A stretch of DNA of 31,229 nt, taken from Burkholderiales bacterium UBA2459. GTDB lineage: Bacteria > Pseudomonadota > Gammaproteobacteria > Burkholderiales > Burkholderiaceae_E. Under the pieces are notes generated by a model. It saw only the letters and a program-made list of their open reading frames with translations. It did not search any database and had not been told where the DNA came from. Below, piece by piece: positions 7,646 to 15,276 of the stretch; within the stretch, counting starts at the first letter, position 1; each line of letters starts with the position of its first letter. Location of the stretch: the NCBI GenBank assembly GCA_002342365.1, contig DDPV01000026.1:30944-62172 (forward strand), read 5' to 3'. Both the position numbers and the translations under genes were made by a program.

Positions 7646-8707
7646 TTATGCGGCTAAGAGTGCGCGCATGATCATCCCGATACAGTCATTCGTTTTTTGC
7701 GCATCGATCCAGCGCAACACCACCACCAGCTCCATGGACGGGTCAACCCAGGTCACCGATGAACCTGCACCGAGCGCAAACCAGGCGCTTGGCGATGCCT
7801 CGGAAAAGAGACGCGCTTGACCGTTAAGCCAAACCAGATAGCCATAAAAAGGCGCCACCGCGCAAGGCCTTTGCATCGCCTCAATCCACTGGGCTGAGAG
7901 CACTTGCTTGCCGCGCACTGACTTTCCCTGACGCATCATCATGAGCCCGATGCGCGCCTGATCCATCGCTGAAATCGATACACCGCCGCCCCAGTGACTG
8001 CCACCCGGCACCGAGATCAGGGTCTTGCCGTCGATCGCTGTGAGGCCTTGTGCATAGCCATCCCAGCGAAAAGGATCGCTGCAGTCGCAAGCTTTGAGGA
8101 TTGCTTCCTCAAAGACCTCAGGCAAGGGTCGCTTAAACAAATGCAGCAATGCAAGCGATAGCTGATTGATTCTCACATCGTTATATTCAAAATACGAGCC
8201 AGGCTCCTGCAGCGGCCGTAAATCCCCCTTGCGGCCTGTCGGCTCGCCTGGCTGATAGCTCAACCATCGATAACGATCGACCTGCTCCGGAATGCCCAGA
8301 CAAGTGCCTTCCCATTCGCTGGTCTGCTGCAACAAGTGTTCCCAGCTGATTCGCTGCAAGCGACCCGTATCAAATCCGATGCCCGGACAGCGTTTAAAGA
8401 CGGCTTCATGGACATCAGGCAGCAGGCCCTGATCGTGCGCAACACCGGCCAGCAGCGCGAGATAGGTCTTGGCCACACTGAAGGTGAGGTCCGATCGATG
8501 CACATCGCCAAGGTGAGCCAGACACTCGCCGTGCTGAAACACCAGTGCGCAAAGACCACCGCGCGGATACACCGGGCCGTAGAGGCGGTTGTAGGGGGGA
8601 GGGTCTGCTTCGTGGATGCCCCAGGGCGGCGTGTTGTCGCGGGACCAGGCGGTTTCGTAGCCAGCGATCGCCTGCAAAGCTTCCGCGAGCGCTTGAACCT
8701 TTGCCAT
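7646..8707 (-). CDS. Serine beta-lactamase-fold hydrolase (class C / esterase-like)
   Basis: 353 residues from ATG 8707. The frame extends 17 codons further into the upstream gene, but the ATG that overlaps the Bug stop as TGATG is the natural coupled start. The S-x-x-K motif is Ser77-Val-Ala-Lys80 in LTFSVAKTYLALLAG, and the Tyr-x-Asn motif is Tyr175-Asn176 in FEYND. A G-A-G-S-S segment near the C-terminus may take the place of the third motif. There is no signal peptide, so it is probably cytoplasmic, which argues for an esterase, amidase or transacylase rather than antibiotic resistance. It is the last gene of the tcu-type operon, so its substrate may be an ester or lactone related to the acid oxidised by TcuA. 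That link is inference. Confidence 0.85.
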   Translation of the reverse strand: MAKVQALAEALQAIAGYETAWSRDNTPPWGIHEADPPPYNRLYGPVYPRGGLCALVFQHGECLAHLGDVHRSDLTFSVAKTYLALLAGVAHDQGLLPDVHEAVFKRCPGIGFDTGRLQRISWEHLLQQTSEWEGTCLGIPEQVDRYRWLSYQPGEPTGRKGDLRPLQEPGSYFEYNDVRINQLSLALLHLFKRPLPEVFEEAILKACDCSDPFRWDGYAQGLTAIDGKTLISVPGGSHWGGGVSISAMDQARIGLMMMRQGKSVRGKQVLSAQWIEAMQRPCAVAPFYGYLVWLNGQARLFSEASPSAWFALGAGSSVTWVDPSMELVVVLRWIDAQKTNDCIGMIMRALLAA

Positions 8708-9729
8708 CAGGAACCTGATTCGGGTTTGATGCCGGCACGCGCAATCAGAGCCTTCCAATTGTCATACTCGGTGCGAATGATGGACTTGAACGCATCGGGC
8801 GTTCCACCCACCGGCTCTGCCCCGGCGCGGGTGAGACGCTCGATGACCTCAGGCGCTTTGAGCGCTGCGTTGACCTCCCGATTCATTCGGGCGGCAATCT
8901 CAGCAGGCATCGCTGCCGGACCCAGCATGCCGAACCAGTTGGAGATGTTCATCCCCTCGATGCCAACCTCGGCAAAGGTCGGTACCTGAGGCAAGCTTTC
9001 ACTGCGCCGGGTGCCAGTAACAGCCAGGGGCTTGACCTTGCCATCCCGAATATGGGTTTGTGCTGACACCACCGAATCCATCAAAAAGGCAATCTGCCCG
9101 GCAACCAGATCGGTAATCACCAGCCCGGTTCCGCGATAAGGAATATGCACCACAAAAAGCCCGCCTGCTCGCCACTTGAACATTTCAGCGGTCAAGTGCG
9201 GGTAGGTACCAATGCCGCTCGAGCCAAAGTTGTACTTGCCCGGACTTCTTTTGAGTAAGTCAACCATTTCCTTGATGTTATTGACCGGAAAGGATGCGCC
9301 GGTCACCATCACGCTTGGTGCGGTGGCAACATGCACGATCGGTAAGAAATCCTTATCGGCCTGATAAGGCAGTTTGGGATTCAAAGCCGGGCCTACCGAG
9401 TGGGTCGAGCCGGTGGCAAGCACAACGCTGTAGCCATCGGGGGCAGACTTGGCCACAGCATCTGCACCAATCACGCCGCCTGCGCCAGGCTTGTTTTCAA
9501 TAACAATCTGTTGACCCAAGGCGGTCGATAAACGGGTTGCCAAGGTTCTACCGATGATATCGGTTGCACCACCGGCTGGAAAAGGAATCACGAGCCGCAC
9601 CGGTTTCGTGGGCCAGGCGGATTGAGCCCGCGCGCTGGAAAAACCGCTTGCAGCAAGGCTGGCCGTCAGTGTGCCCAATGGCAGGCAAAGTGCTTGAATC
9701 AGGTTTCGGCGATCGTGGCAGGTTGGCAT
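8707..9729 (-). CDS. Bug/TctC-family tripartite tricarboxylate receptor (second of operon)
   Basis: 340 residues. A signal peptide ends near ARA (residue 35), followed by the Bug hallmark WPTKPVRLVIPFPAGGATDIIGR and NKPGAGGVIGADAVAKSAPDGY. Bug proteins are periplasmic binding proteins that capture carboxylates or small amides and hand them to a TctA/TctB membrane pair. GAAGG before the ATG is a usable ribosome site. The gene starts two bases after the tcuB stop and its TGA overlaps the next ATG by one base, so it is embedded in the operon. No TctA/TctB genes are adjacent. The N-terminus has a twin arginine (DRRNLIQAL), but the Tat assignment is weak. Confidence 0.93.
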   Translation of the reverse strand: MPTCHDRRNLIQALCLPLGTLTASLAASGFSSARAQSAWPTKPVRLVIPFPAGGATDIIGRTLATRLSTALGQQIVIENKPGAGGVIGADAVAKSAPDGYSVVLATGSTHSVGPALNPKLPYQADKDFLPIVHVATAPSVMVTGASFPVNNIKEMVDLLKRSPGKYNFGSSGIGTYPHLTAEMFKWRAGGLFVVHIPYRGTGLVITDLVAGQIAFLMDSVVSAQTHIRDGKVKPLAVTGTRRSESLPQVPTFAEVGIEGMNISNWFGMLGPAAMPAEIAARMNREVNAALKAPEVIERLTRAGAEPVGGTPDAFKSIIRTEYDNWKALIARAGIKPESGS

Positions 9730-9731
9730 AT

Positions 9732-10856
9732 TTAACCTTCGGAAAGTCCAAGGGGGTTGGGTGATTTTTGTTCGCGATGATGCTTCAAGATCGCCAGCCC
9801 TCGGTAAAGGCCGTGGACAAATTTTGAATAAGGCATCAAAACGAAAAAAGCCAGCACGCTGGCAAGGTGCACAATCAGACTTGCGCGCATCGCCTCGGTG
9901 TCGCGCAACACCAGGAGCACCAAGCCGCTGAAGGCAACCAGGAACAATAAACTCACAAAACCGACATCCATCGGATACTGTTCAGGGTCGCCAAGCCGCC
10001 GATCTCGTCTGATTCTCATGACCAAAAGCCCTGCGCTCCCAACGCACATCAAGATCCCGCCAACCGTGCCAAGCACAACCGGCAGACTCAACAAATCGTA
10101 GGGTGCTTGCCAGCCAAAGATGTAGTGGTAAAGCGTTGCCACTGACGTTGAGGCAAAACAGAGCAAAAACCCATAAAAACTTGCGTGGTGCAAATGCTTG
10201 CGAGCCAGGCTCGGCGCATCCGTTTGCTCAACACAGCCCTCACCACCACCGTCGAGATAACGCAACCCGGCAATCGCAGCCAGGCTTTCTCGGTCCGCAC
10301 CCGGCTGATTTTCAACCGCATGCTCGCGCCAGAATCGCCACGCGCTTACCGTCATGGCAAGTACTGCGAAGGAAAACACCGATCCAAAAAGAACAACCAT
10401 CGTCTGGTGGGGGATCACCGCGTAAAAGGATTGTTGTCCCAAGGTTGCTGTTGACCCGATCAGCGCGTTGGCCACAAACATCAGCACGGCCAGCGAACCC
10501 ACCAGAGCCAGTGCCAGCAGCAATCCTTGGCGCTGATACAGGCGACCCAGCGCCACCGGCCAGGCATAGTGCGCATAGCTCGCCTTTCGGATGCGCGCTA
10601 AGCTTCGCGGCACATTGAGCGCAAACGCATGAGGCGGCGCGTACTGACAGGCGTGATAACAGGCCCCACAGTTGTGGCACAAATTGGCCAGGTAATCCAT
10701 GTCCACGGCATTAAAGTCGAGCCTGCGCTCCATGGCGGGGAACACCGCACAAAAGCCTTCGCAATAGCGACAAGAATTGCAAATGCCCATCACCCTTGCC
10801 CCTTCGGTCTGCGCAGGGCTAAGCATGATGCTGCGAAAACGACTTGCTTGCGTCAT
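9732..10856 (-). CDS. tcuB: Tricarballylate utilisation protein TcuB (4Fe-4S membrane electron carrier)
   Basis: 374 residues. Two [4Fe-4S] cysteine sets are present near the N-terminus: Cys26, 29, 32, 36 (CNSCRYCEGFC) and Cys60, 63, 66, 70 (CHNCGACYHAC). About six hydrophobic segments follow from residue 111 onward, including FYGFLLCFASTSVATLYHYI. This is the CitB/TcuB architecture. In Salmonella TcuB takes electrons from TcuA-bound FADH2 to the quinone pool so that TcuA can turn over (family knowledge). Its ATG overlaps the tcuA stop by four bases (ATGA), showing translational coupling with its partner. Confidence 0.93.
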   Translation of the reverse strand: MTQASRFRSIMLSPAQTEGARVMGICNSCRYCEGFCAVFPAMERRLDFNAVDMDYLANLCHNCGACYHACQYAPPHAFALNVPRSLARIRKASYAHYAWPVALGRLYQRQGLLLALALVGSLAVLMFVANALIGSTATLGQQSFYAVIPHQTMVVLFGSVFSFAVLAMTVSAWRFWREHAVENQPGADRESLAAIAGLRYLDGGGEGCVEQTDAPSLARKHLHHASFYGFLLCFASTSVATLYHYIFGWQAPYDLLSLPVVLGTVGGILMCVGSAGLLVMRIRRDRRLGDPEQYPMDVGFVSLLFLVAFSGLVLLVLRDTEAMRASLIVHLASVLAFFVLMPYSKFVHGLYRGLAILKHHREQKSPNPLGLSEG

Positions 10857-12289
10857 TGCAGGATCCCCTGAGGCCTTGCTTGCCGTCCCAGAGCCATGGT
10901 GGCAGCCCGAGCTCCAGCGATGCGTCCGAAAATCGTTCCGATCGTCATACCGATCCCTGCCACATAACCTTGACCGAGCACATTGCCTGCCATGATCTCA
11001 CCGGCCGCAAAGACATTGTCAAAACCCAGCACCTGGGCCTGCTCATCGACCTTGACCCCAAGATAGGTGAAGGTGATGCCGGGCCTTAGCGGATAGGCCT
11101 TGAAGGGCGGTTTTTCAATCCGCAGCGCCCAATGCGTTTTGGCTGGACTGATCCCCTGGGTGTGACAATCATCAAGCACCGCATGGTCAAAGCGTCCGGG
11201 CACCACTGAAGCGTTATAAGCCTCGACCGTTTCCATAAATTGCGCTACCGGTACTTTCATTTTGCGCGCAAGCTCAGGCAGGCTTTGGGCCTCTTCGCCG
11301 GGAAACACCGGTGGCATGAAGCGCCCCTGAGCCTGGGCATCGATGACCGACCAGGCAAGCTGCTGAGGCTGTCCGGCCACCAGGCGTCCCCAAATCGCAT
11401 AACGCTTGGGCCAGAAATCCTCGCCTTCATCGTAAAAGCGTTGAGCTTCGGTGTTGACCACAATGCCCAGAGACACGCAATCAACGCGGGTGACGATACC
11501 GCCATCGTAAAGCGGTGCACGTGCATCGATCGCGACCGCGTGGCATTGCCTTGGATCACCGATTGCTTGCGCTCCGGCGTCGATCAGCTGCCGAAGCACC
11601 CGTCCGCGATTAAAGCGGCAACCCCGAATCCGGAAGTTAGCGGCTGCTTCGCCCCAAGCCTCGGTCAGCCAGGGGATATTCGATTCAAAGCCACCGCTGG
11701 CGATCACGATCGTTTTCGCATCAATCCGCTCGCGGACCGGCCATTCAAGCCGGACATCATCACGGTCAGCAGCGCTGGGCTCACCTATCAGCGCGGCTCG
11801 GATTCTCCTTCCCTCACAGACAAGGCCAACCACCGGTGATTGATATCGAATCTGTATTCCAAAACGCTCAGCGCTGCGGTAATAGGCATTCATCAGTGCC
11901 TTGCCACCGCCGAGAAAAAAAGCGTTTGTTCGTGACAAATGCAAGGTACCCCCAAGCGAGGGCTGGAAGCGAACCCCGTGTTGCTTCATCCAACTGCGGC
12001 AGCTTGACGATTGCCGAATCACGATCCGCGCGAGGGTTTCATCGGTTACGCCCTTGGTCACCCTGAGCAAGTCCTCAAAGTATTCATCGGCGTCGTAGAC
12101 ATCGGTCAGCACATCTTGCGGCGCCTCGTGCATACAGCGAATGTTTCGGGTGTGGATTGAATTGCCCCCACGCTCATCGCGCGGTGCCGACTCAAGCAGC
12201 ATCACCTTGGCACCGGATTCTGCAGCCACAAGGGCAGCGCACAAAGCGGCGTTCCCGCCGCCGATGACCAAAACGTCGACCCTGCTCAA
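10853..12289 (-). CDS. tcuA: FAD-dependent tricarballylate dehydrogenase TcuA
   Basis: 478 residues if it begins at TTG 12289, which overlaps the preceding Bug stop as TTGA. A second possible TTG start lies at 12328 and would add 13 residues. Rossmann FAD motif V-I-G-G-G-N-A-A-L sits at residues 8-16, and Glu30 (LLE) ends the beta-alpha-beta unit. The fumarate-reductase-like fold has FAD contacts at both ends, the C-terminal one being VFAAGEIMAGNVLGQGYVAG. TcuA oxidises tricarballylate to cis-aconitate in the known pathway; here the substrate could equally be a related tricarboxylate. Its partner tcuB follows with a four-base overlap. Unlike Salmonella, there is no MFS transporter TcuC nearby; Bug receptors flank the pair instead. 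Confidence 0.92.
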   Translation of the reverse strand: MSRVDVLVIGGGNAALCAALVAAESGAKVMLLESAPRDERGGNSIHTRNIRCMHEAPQDVLTDVYDADEYFEDLLRVTKGVTDETLARIVIRQSSSCRSWMKQHGVRFQPSLGGTLHLSRTNAFFLGGGKALMNAYYRSAERFGIQIRYQSPVVGLVCEGRRIRAALIGEPSAADRDDVRLEWPVRERIDAKTIVIASGGFESNIPWLTEAWGEAAANFRIRGCRFNRGRVLRQLIDAGAQAIGDPRQCHAVAIDARAPLYDGGIVTRVDCVSLGIVVNTEAQRFYDEGEDFWPKRYAIWGRLVAGQPQQLAWSVIDAQAQGRFMPPVFPGEEAQSLPELARKMKVPVAQFMETVEAYNASVVPGRFDHAVLDDCHTQGISPAKTHWALRIEKPPFKAYPLRPGITFTYLGVKVDEQAQVLGFDNVFAAGEIMAGNVLGQGYVAGIGMTIGTIFGRIAGARAATMALGRQARPQGILQ

Positions 12290-13356
12290 TCGAGCTTTAA
12301 CCCCGATTTCTTCACAACCGCAGACCAACGCTCCTGTTCAGCCTTGATGAAACGCGCAAACTCTTCGGGCGTGCCACCACCGGCAACAGCGTTATCTTTT
12401 GCAAAACGTTCGGTAATGGCACTCGATTTCATCGCTTCGGCGACAGCAAGCGAAAGCTTTTGCACAATCTCTTTGGGTACGCCGGCCGGCGCGATGATCC
12501 CGTACCACTGCGAGGTTTCAAAGCCCGGATAACCTTGCTCGGCAACCGTTGGCACATCGGCAAGCGCAGCGATGCGTTGAGGCATACCCACGGCAATCGC
12601 CCTGAGTTTGCCCTCTCGGATGTGCGGCAACAAGGCAGGTGCCCCTGCCGACGACGCTTCGGTTCGCCCGGCGAGCAGATCGACAAGCTGCGGTCCGGTG
12701 CCGCGATAAGGGATATGGGTCAGCTCGGTGCCGGTCACGAGCTGCAAATACTCAAAGGCTAAATGTCCCGCACTGCCGTTACCTGCTGAGCCATAATTCA
12801 GAGCACCGGGCTTTTTCTTGGCCAGCTCAACCAATTCCTTGAGATTCTTAACCGGGACAGAGGGATGAACCACAAACAAATTGGGCACGCGGGCAAGCAG
12901 TGAAACCGGTTGAAAATCGCGATTCACATCATAGCTTTGCTTGGTCATCGCGTAGGGATTGACGGCAAGCGTACCGACATGGCCGAGAATCAGCGTGTGG
13001 CCATCGGCTGCAGCCCGCTGGACCTCGGACATCGCTATGGTGCCGGCACCGCCTGGCTTGTTTTCAACAAAAACCGACTGCCCCAGAATGCGAGTGAGTT
13101 CAGCGGCGACCGCGCGGGCAACGATTTCCGAGGTTCCGCCGGGCGCAAAGGGCACAACCAGTCGGATCGATTTGCTGGGCCAGGTCTGCGCCTGCGCAAC
13201 GCGGCTGGCAGCTAGCCCAGCCAATGCAAAGCCCGACCCCAGAAAGGCTTGCGGCATCAGCTGTGAAGACGACAAGGCTGCTAGGCTGCGCCCCGCCCTT
13301 GCAAGCCAAAGCCGGCGTTGGGCCTTCAAGCGATCAGGATACACGCGTTTGTTCAT
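12286..13356 (-). CDS. Bug/TctC-family tripartite tricarboxylate receptor (first of operon)
   Basis: 356 residues from ATG 13356, which has GAAGG six bases upstream. The frame is open for another 47 codons, but that stretch is a Phe/Leu/Cys-rich translation of a simple-sequence leader and is not credible protein. The long N-terminal region (about 56 residues, ending AQA) contains a signal peptide, then WPSKSIRLVVPFAPGGTSEIVAR. The Asp usual in the Bug AGGxxD loop is Glu77 here. NKPGGAGTIAMSEVQRAAADGH and YGSAGNGSAGHLAFEYL complete the family signature. It is a periplasmic carboxylate receptor and the first gene of the operon with tcuA and tcuB. Its stop overlaps the tcuA TTG. Confidence 0.92.
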   Translation of the reverse strand: MNKRVYPDRLKAQRRLWLARAGRSLAALSSSQLMPQAFLGSGFALAGLAASRVAQAQTWPSKSIRLVVPFAPGGTSEIVARAVAAELTRILGQSVFVENKPGGAGTIAMSEVQRAAADGHTLILGHVGTLAVNPYAMTKQSYDVNRDFQPVSLLARVPNLFVVHPSVPVKNLKELVELAKKKPGALNYGSAGNGSAGHLAFEYLQLVTGTELTHIPYRGTGPQLVDLLAGRTEASSAGAPALLPHIREGKLRAIAVGMPQRIAALADVPTVAEQGYPGFETSQWYGIIAPAGVPKEIVQKLSLAVAEAMKSSAITERFAKDNAVAGGGTPEEFARFIKAEQERWSAVVKKSGLKLD

Positions 13357-13390
13357 GTTGACCTTCGATTCCGCACGGGGGCGACTTTGA

Positions 13391-13500
13391 AAACACAGCA
13401 AGCACAGGAAGCACAGGATCCAGATAAAAAACACAGAAAACGAAAACAGAAGAAACACAGAACACAAAACACAAAACAAAAGAAACACAAACCACACGCA
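13391..13500. repeat. Degenerate ACACAGAA-type simple repeat in operon leader
   Basis: About 110 bases on the plus strand consist almost only of A, C and G in recurring aacacag / acacaaa / agcacagg words. In the transcript (minus strand) this gives a U/G-rich leader of recurring UGUGUUUU and CUGUGUU words directly ahead of the first Bug gene. It looks like an expanded, decayed simple-sequence repeat. Confidence 0.75.
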
Positions 13501-13515
13501 GTTAACGATATCTAT

Positions 13516-13524
13516 ATTATATCA
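13516..13524 (-). promoter_or_regulatory. Extended -10 promoter candidate for the Bug-tcu operon
   Basis: The minus strand reads TGATATAAT (TG at 13524-13523, TATAAT at 13521-13516), a perfect extended -10 element, in an AT-rich patch just after the SDR stop. No good -35 is seen at 17 bases, which is normal for extended -10 promoters. Initiation would be near 13509 and leave a leader of about 150 bases. Confidence 0.5.
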
Positions 13525-13528
13525 ATAC

Positions 13529-14281
13529 TCAAAATTGATACTTTCTTAATCCACCGTCCACCGGAATGACCGCACCGGTGATGTATGAGGCTTTGGGTGA
13601 AGCCAAAAACGCAACAAGGTTAGCAAGTTCTTCCGGATCTCCATAGCGACCTACCGGGATCTCGTGCTCGGACTGCCACTGGCGATAAGTCTCAGGGTAG
13701 TTGCGCAGAATCTGATCACTCAAAATACGTCCTGGCGGCACGCAGTTCACGGTGATGCCGTGTTTGCCGACATCGCGCGACAAGCCTTTCGCCCAGGCAT
13801 GCACCGCCGCTTTTGCGCTGAATGCTCCGTTGATGCCCTCAGGCTCCGATTTTCCGGTGATGTTGATCACGCGGCCCCAGGATGCCTCGATCATTTGCGG
13901 CAACAGCAGGCCGGTTAGCTGCCGATGACGGGTGAAATTCAAGGTCATCGCTTCATCCCATTGCGACTCGCTTGCATCCCGATCAAAGGGCCTTGAGCCG
14001 CCGGCATTGTTTACCAGAATCGCGACCGATCCCAAAGCCGCAAGCGCCTGCTCAGCCACACGCTGGGCTGCGTCATGCTCCATCAACTCCTGCACGATCA
14101 GCACAGGCTTGAAGCCGCCAAGCGCTTGAATCTCTGTCGCAAGCGATGCGAGTTCGGCCATGCGACGACCACACAGCGCCAGCTTCACCCCCTCCTCTGC
14201 CAGCAGCCTGGCGATTGCACGGCCGATGCCCGCCGAAGCGCCGGTGACGAGGGCGCTTCGCCCAGAAAGCTGTAAATTCAT
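13529..14281 (-). CDS. SDR-family oxidoreductase lacking the catalytic tyrosine
   Basis: 250 residues with a Rossmann cofactor motif TGASAGIG at 13-20 and NNAG at 91-94. The Arg39/Arg40 pair after strand two suggests NADP(H). The usual Y-x-x-x-K reads A-F-S-A-K, with Lys157 kept but Ala153 where Tyr is expected; the preceding catalytic-serine region reads NITGKSEP. Some betaproteobacterial SDRs with a PPGRI motif share this pattern, so it may be a distinct subgroup and not a decayed gene. The rest is intact, including the C-terminal VDGG. AAGG precedes the ATG. It is divergent from the thioesterase gene across 42 bases and lies upstream of the tcu-type operon, separated by that operon's own promoter. 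Confidence 0.88.
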   Translation of the reverse strand: MNLQLSGRSALVTGASAGIGRAIARLLAEEGVKLALCGRRMAELASLATEIQALGGFKPVLIVQELMEHDAAQRVAEQALAALGSVAILVNNAGGSRPFDRDASESQWDEAMTLNFTRHRQLTGLLLPQMIEASWGRVINITGKSEPEGINGAFSAKAAVHAWAKGLSRDVGKHGITVNCVPPGRILSDQILRNYPETYRQWQSEHEIPVGRYGDPEELANLVAFLASPKASYITGAVIPVDGGLRKYQF

Positions 14282-14323
14282 GCCCTTGCCTTTTTCAAGG
14301 TTGCCTTAAAGGGTTATTTTTTC

Positions 14324-15208
14324 ATGTCACAAGCACCGCAAAGCGTTCATCCGCTTGATCAGGCTTTGGTTTTAAGGCCCGGGGAGACTGCTGGCCATTG
14401 GGAAGGCAGCACACATCCCTTTTATCGGAACATGGTCGGACCCTATGGCGGCGTGACCGCAGCGCAAATGCTGCAGGCGGTCATGCTCGATACACGTCGC
14501 ATTGGCGACCCTATGTCGTTGACCTTGCACTACGCTGCACCGGTCGCAGAAGGCGACATCCGGATTGAGGCAAGCCTGCGTCGCAGCAACCGAAGTACGC
14601 AACACTGGGCCATTGACATGTTGCAAGGCGAAAGCGAAGCGCCCCAAGTGGTCATGACCGGCATGTTGATCACCGCCATAAGGCGCAAGACCTGGAGTTT
14701 GCAAGAAACGCCGATGCCACAAGTACCCCCGCCCGAGTCCATTGAGCGCTTTTATCGGCCGCAGGCCCCCGACTGGGTCAACAGTTTTGATATGCGTTAT
14801 GTCGAAGGCGGCATGCAAATCCGCGGCAAAGCCCAGGACGAAGCAGCGCTTGAGTGCGCGATTGAAGGCTTGGGGCTGCCCGACGTGAATAGCAGCAAAA
14901 GTCTGCTGTGGCTGCGCGATGAACCTTTGCGGACGCTGGATTTTCCAGGACTTGCCTCCCTGTGCGATATTTTTTTCCCGCGCATTTTTGTGCGTCGTCC
15001 GATTTGGGTACCCGCAGGTACGGTGAGCATGAGCATTTACTTTCACTGCAGCCAGACCGAGCTCGACGATGTGGGCACCGCGTACTTGCTGGGTCAGGCC
15101 GACAGTCATCGGTTTCACCGTGGCTTCTTCGATCAGCAAGCGCTTGTGTGGTCTCGCCAAGGCGACTTACTCGCAAGCACCCAGCAAATGGTTTATTACA
15201 AGTTATAA
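14324..15208 (+). CDS. Acyl-CoA thioesterase family protein (double hotdog, TesB-like)
   Basis: 294 residues. The N-terminal hotdog carries NMVGPYGGVTAAQMLQAV (36-53), and the second hotdog ends in FFDQQALVWSRQGDLLASTQQMVYYK, both typical of the TesB-like thioesterase group. These enzymes hydrolyse acyl-CoA to free acid and CoA in the cytoplasm. The acyl chain specificity cannot be read. It is divergent from the SDR gene with only 42 bases between them, so their promoters probably overlap. The start ATG follows AAAGGG at a rather long spacing of ten bases. Confidence 0.85.
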   Translation: MSQAPQSVHPLDQALVLRPGETAGHWEGSTHPFYRNMVGPYGGVTAAQMLQAVMLDTRRIGDPMSLTLHYAAPVAEGDIRIEASLRRSNRSTQHWAIDMLQGESEAPQVVMTGMLITAIRRKTWSLQETPMPQVPPPESIERFYRPQAPDWVNSFDMRYVEGGMQIRGKAQDEAALECAIEGLGLPDVNSSKSLLWLRDEPLRTLDFPGLASLCDIFFPRIFVRRPIWVPAGTVSMSIYFHCSQTELDDVGTAYLLGQADSHRFHRGFFDQQALVWSRQGDLLASTQQMVYYKL

Positions 15209-15276
15209 CGTTTTAATGATAATCCTATAACGATTGACCGTTCGCAGCGAGATCCCTGGCAACACAGCCCGACCGC

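Noticed and set aside
7646..8707. Antibiotic-resistance beta-lactamase
   Set aside because: No signal peptide, located in a carboxylate operon, and the third active-site motif is atypical; an esterase-type role is more likely.
8708..8758. 17-codon N-terminal extension of the beta-lactamase-fold gene
   Set aside because: It overlaps the Bug coding end; the ATG at 8707 coupled as TGATG is simpler.
13357..13497. 47-codon extension of the first Bug gene (MWFVFLLF...)
   Set aside because: It is the translation of a simple-sequence leader; ATG 13356 has a ribosome site and a normal signal peptide follows.
14372..15160. 262-codon minus-strand frame opposite the thioesterase
   Set aside because: Composition of a shadow frame; the plus-strand thioesterase explains the region.
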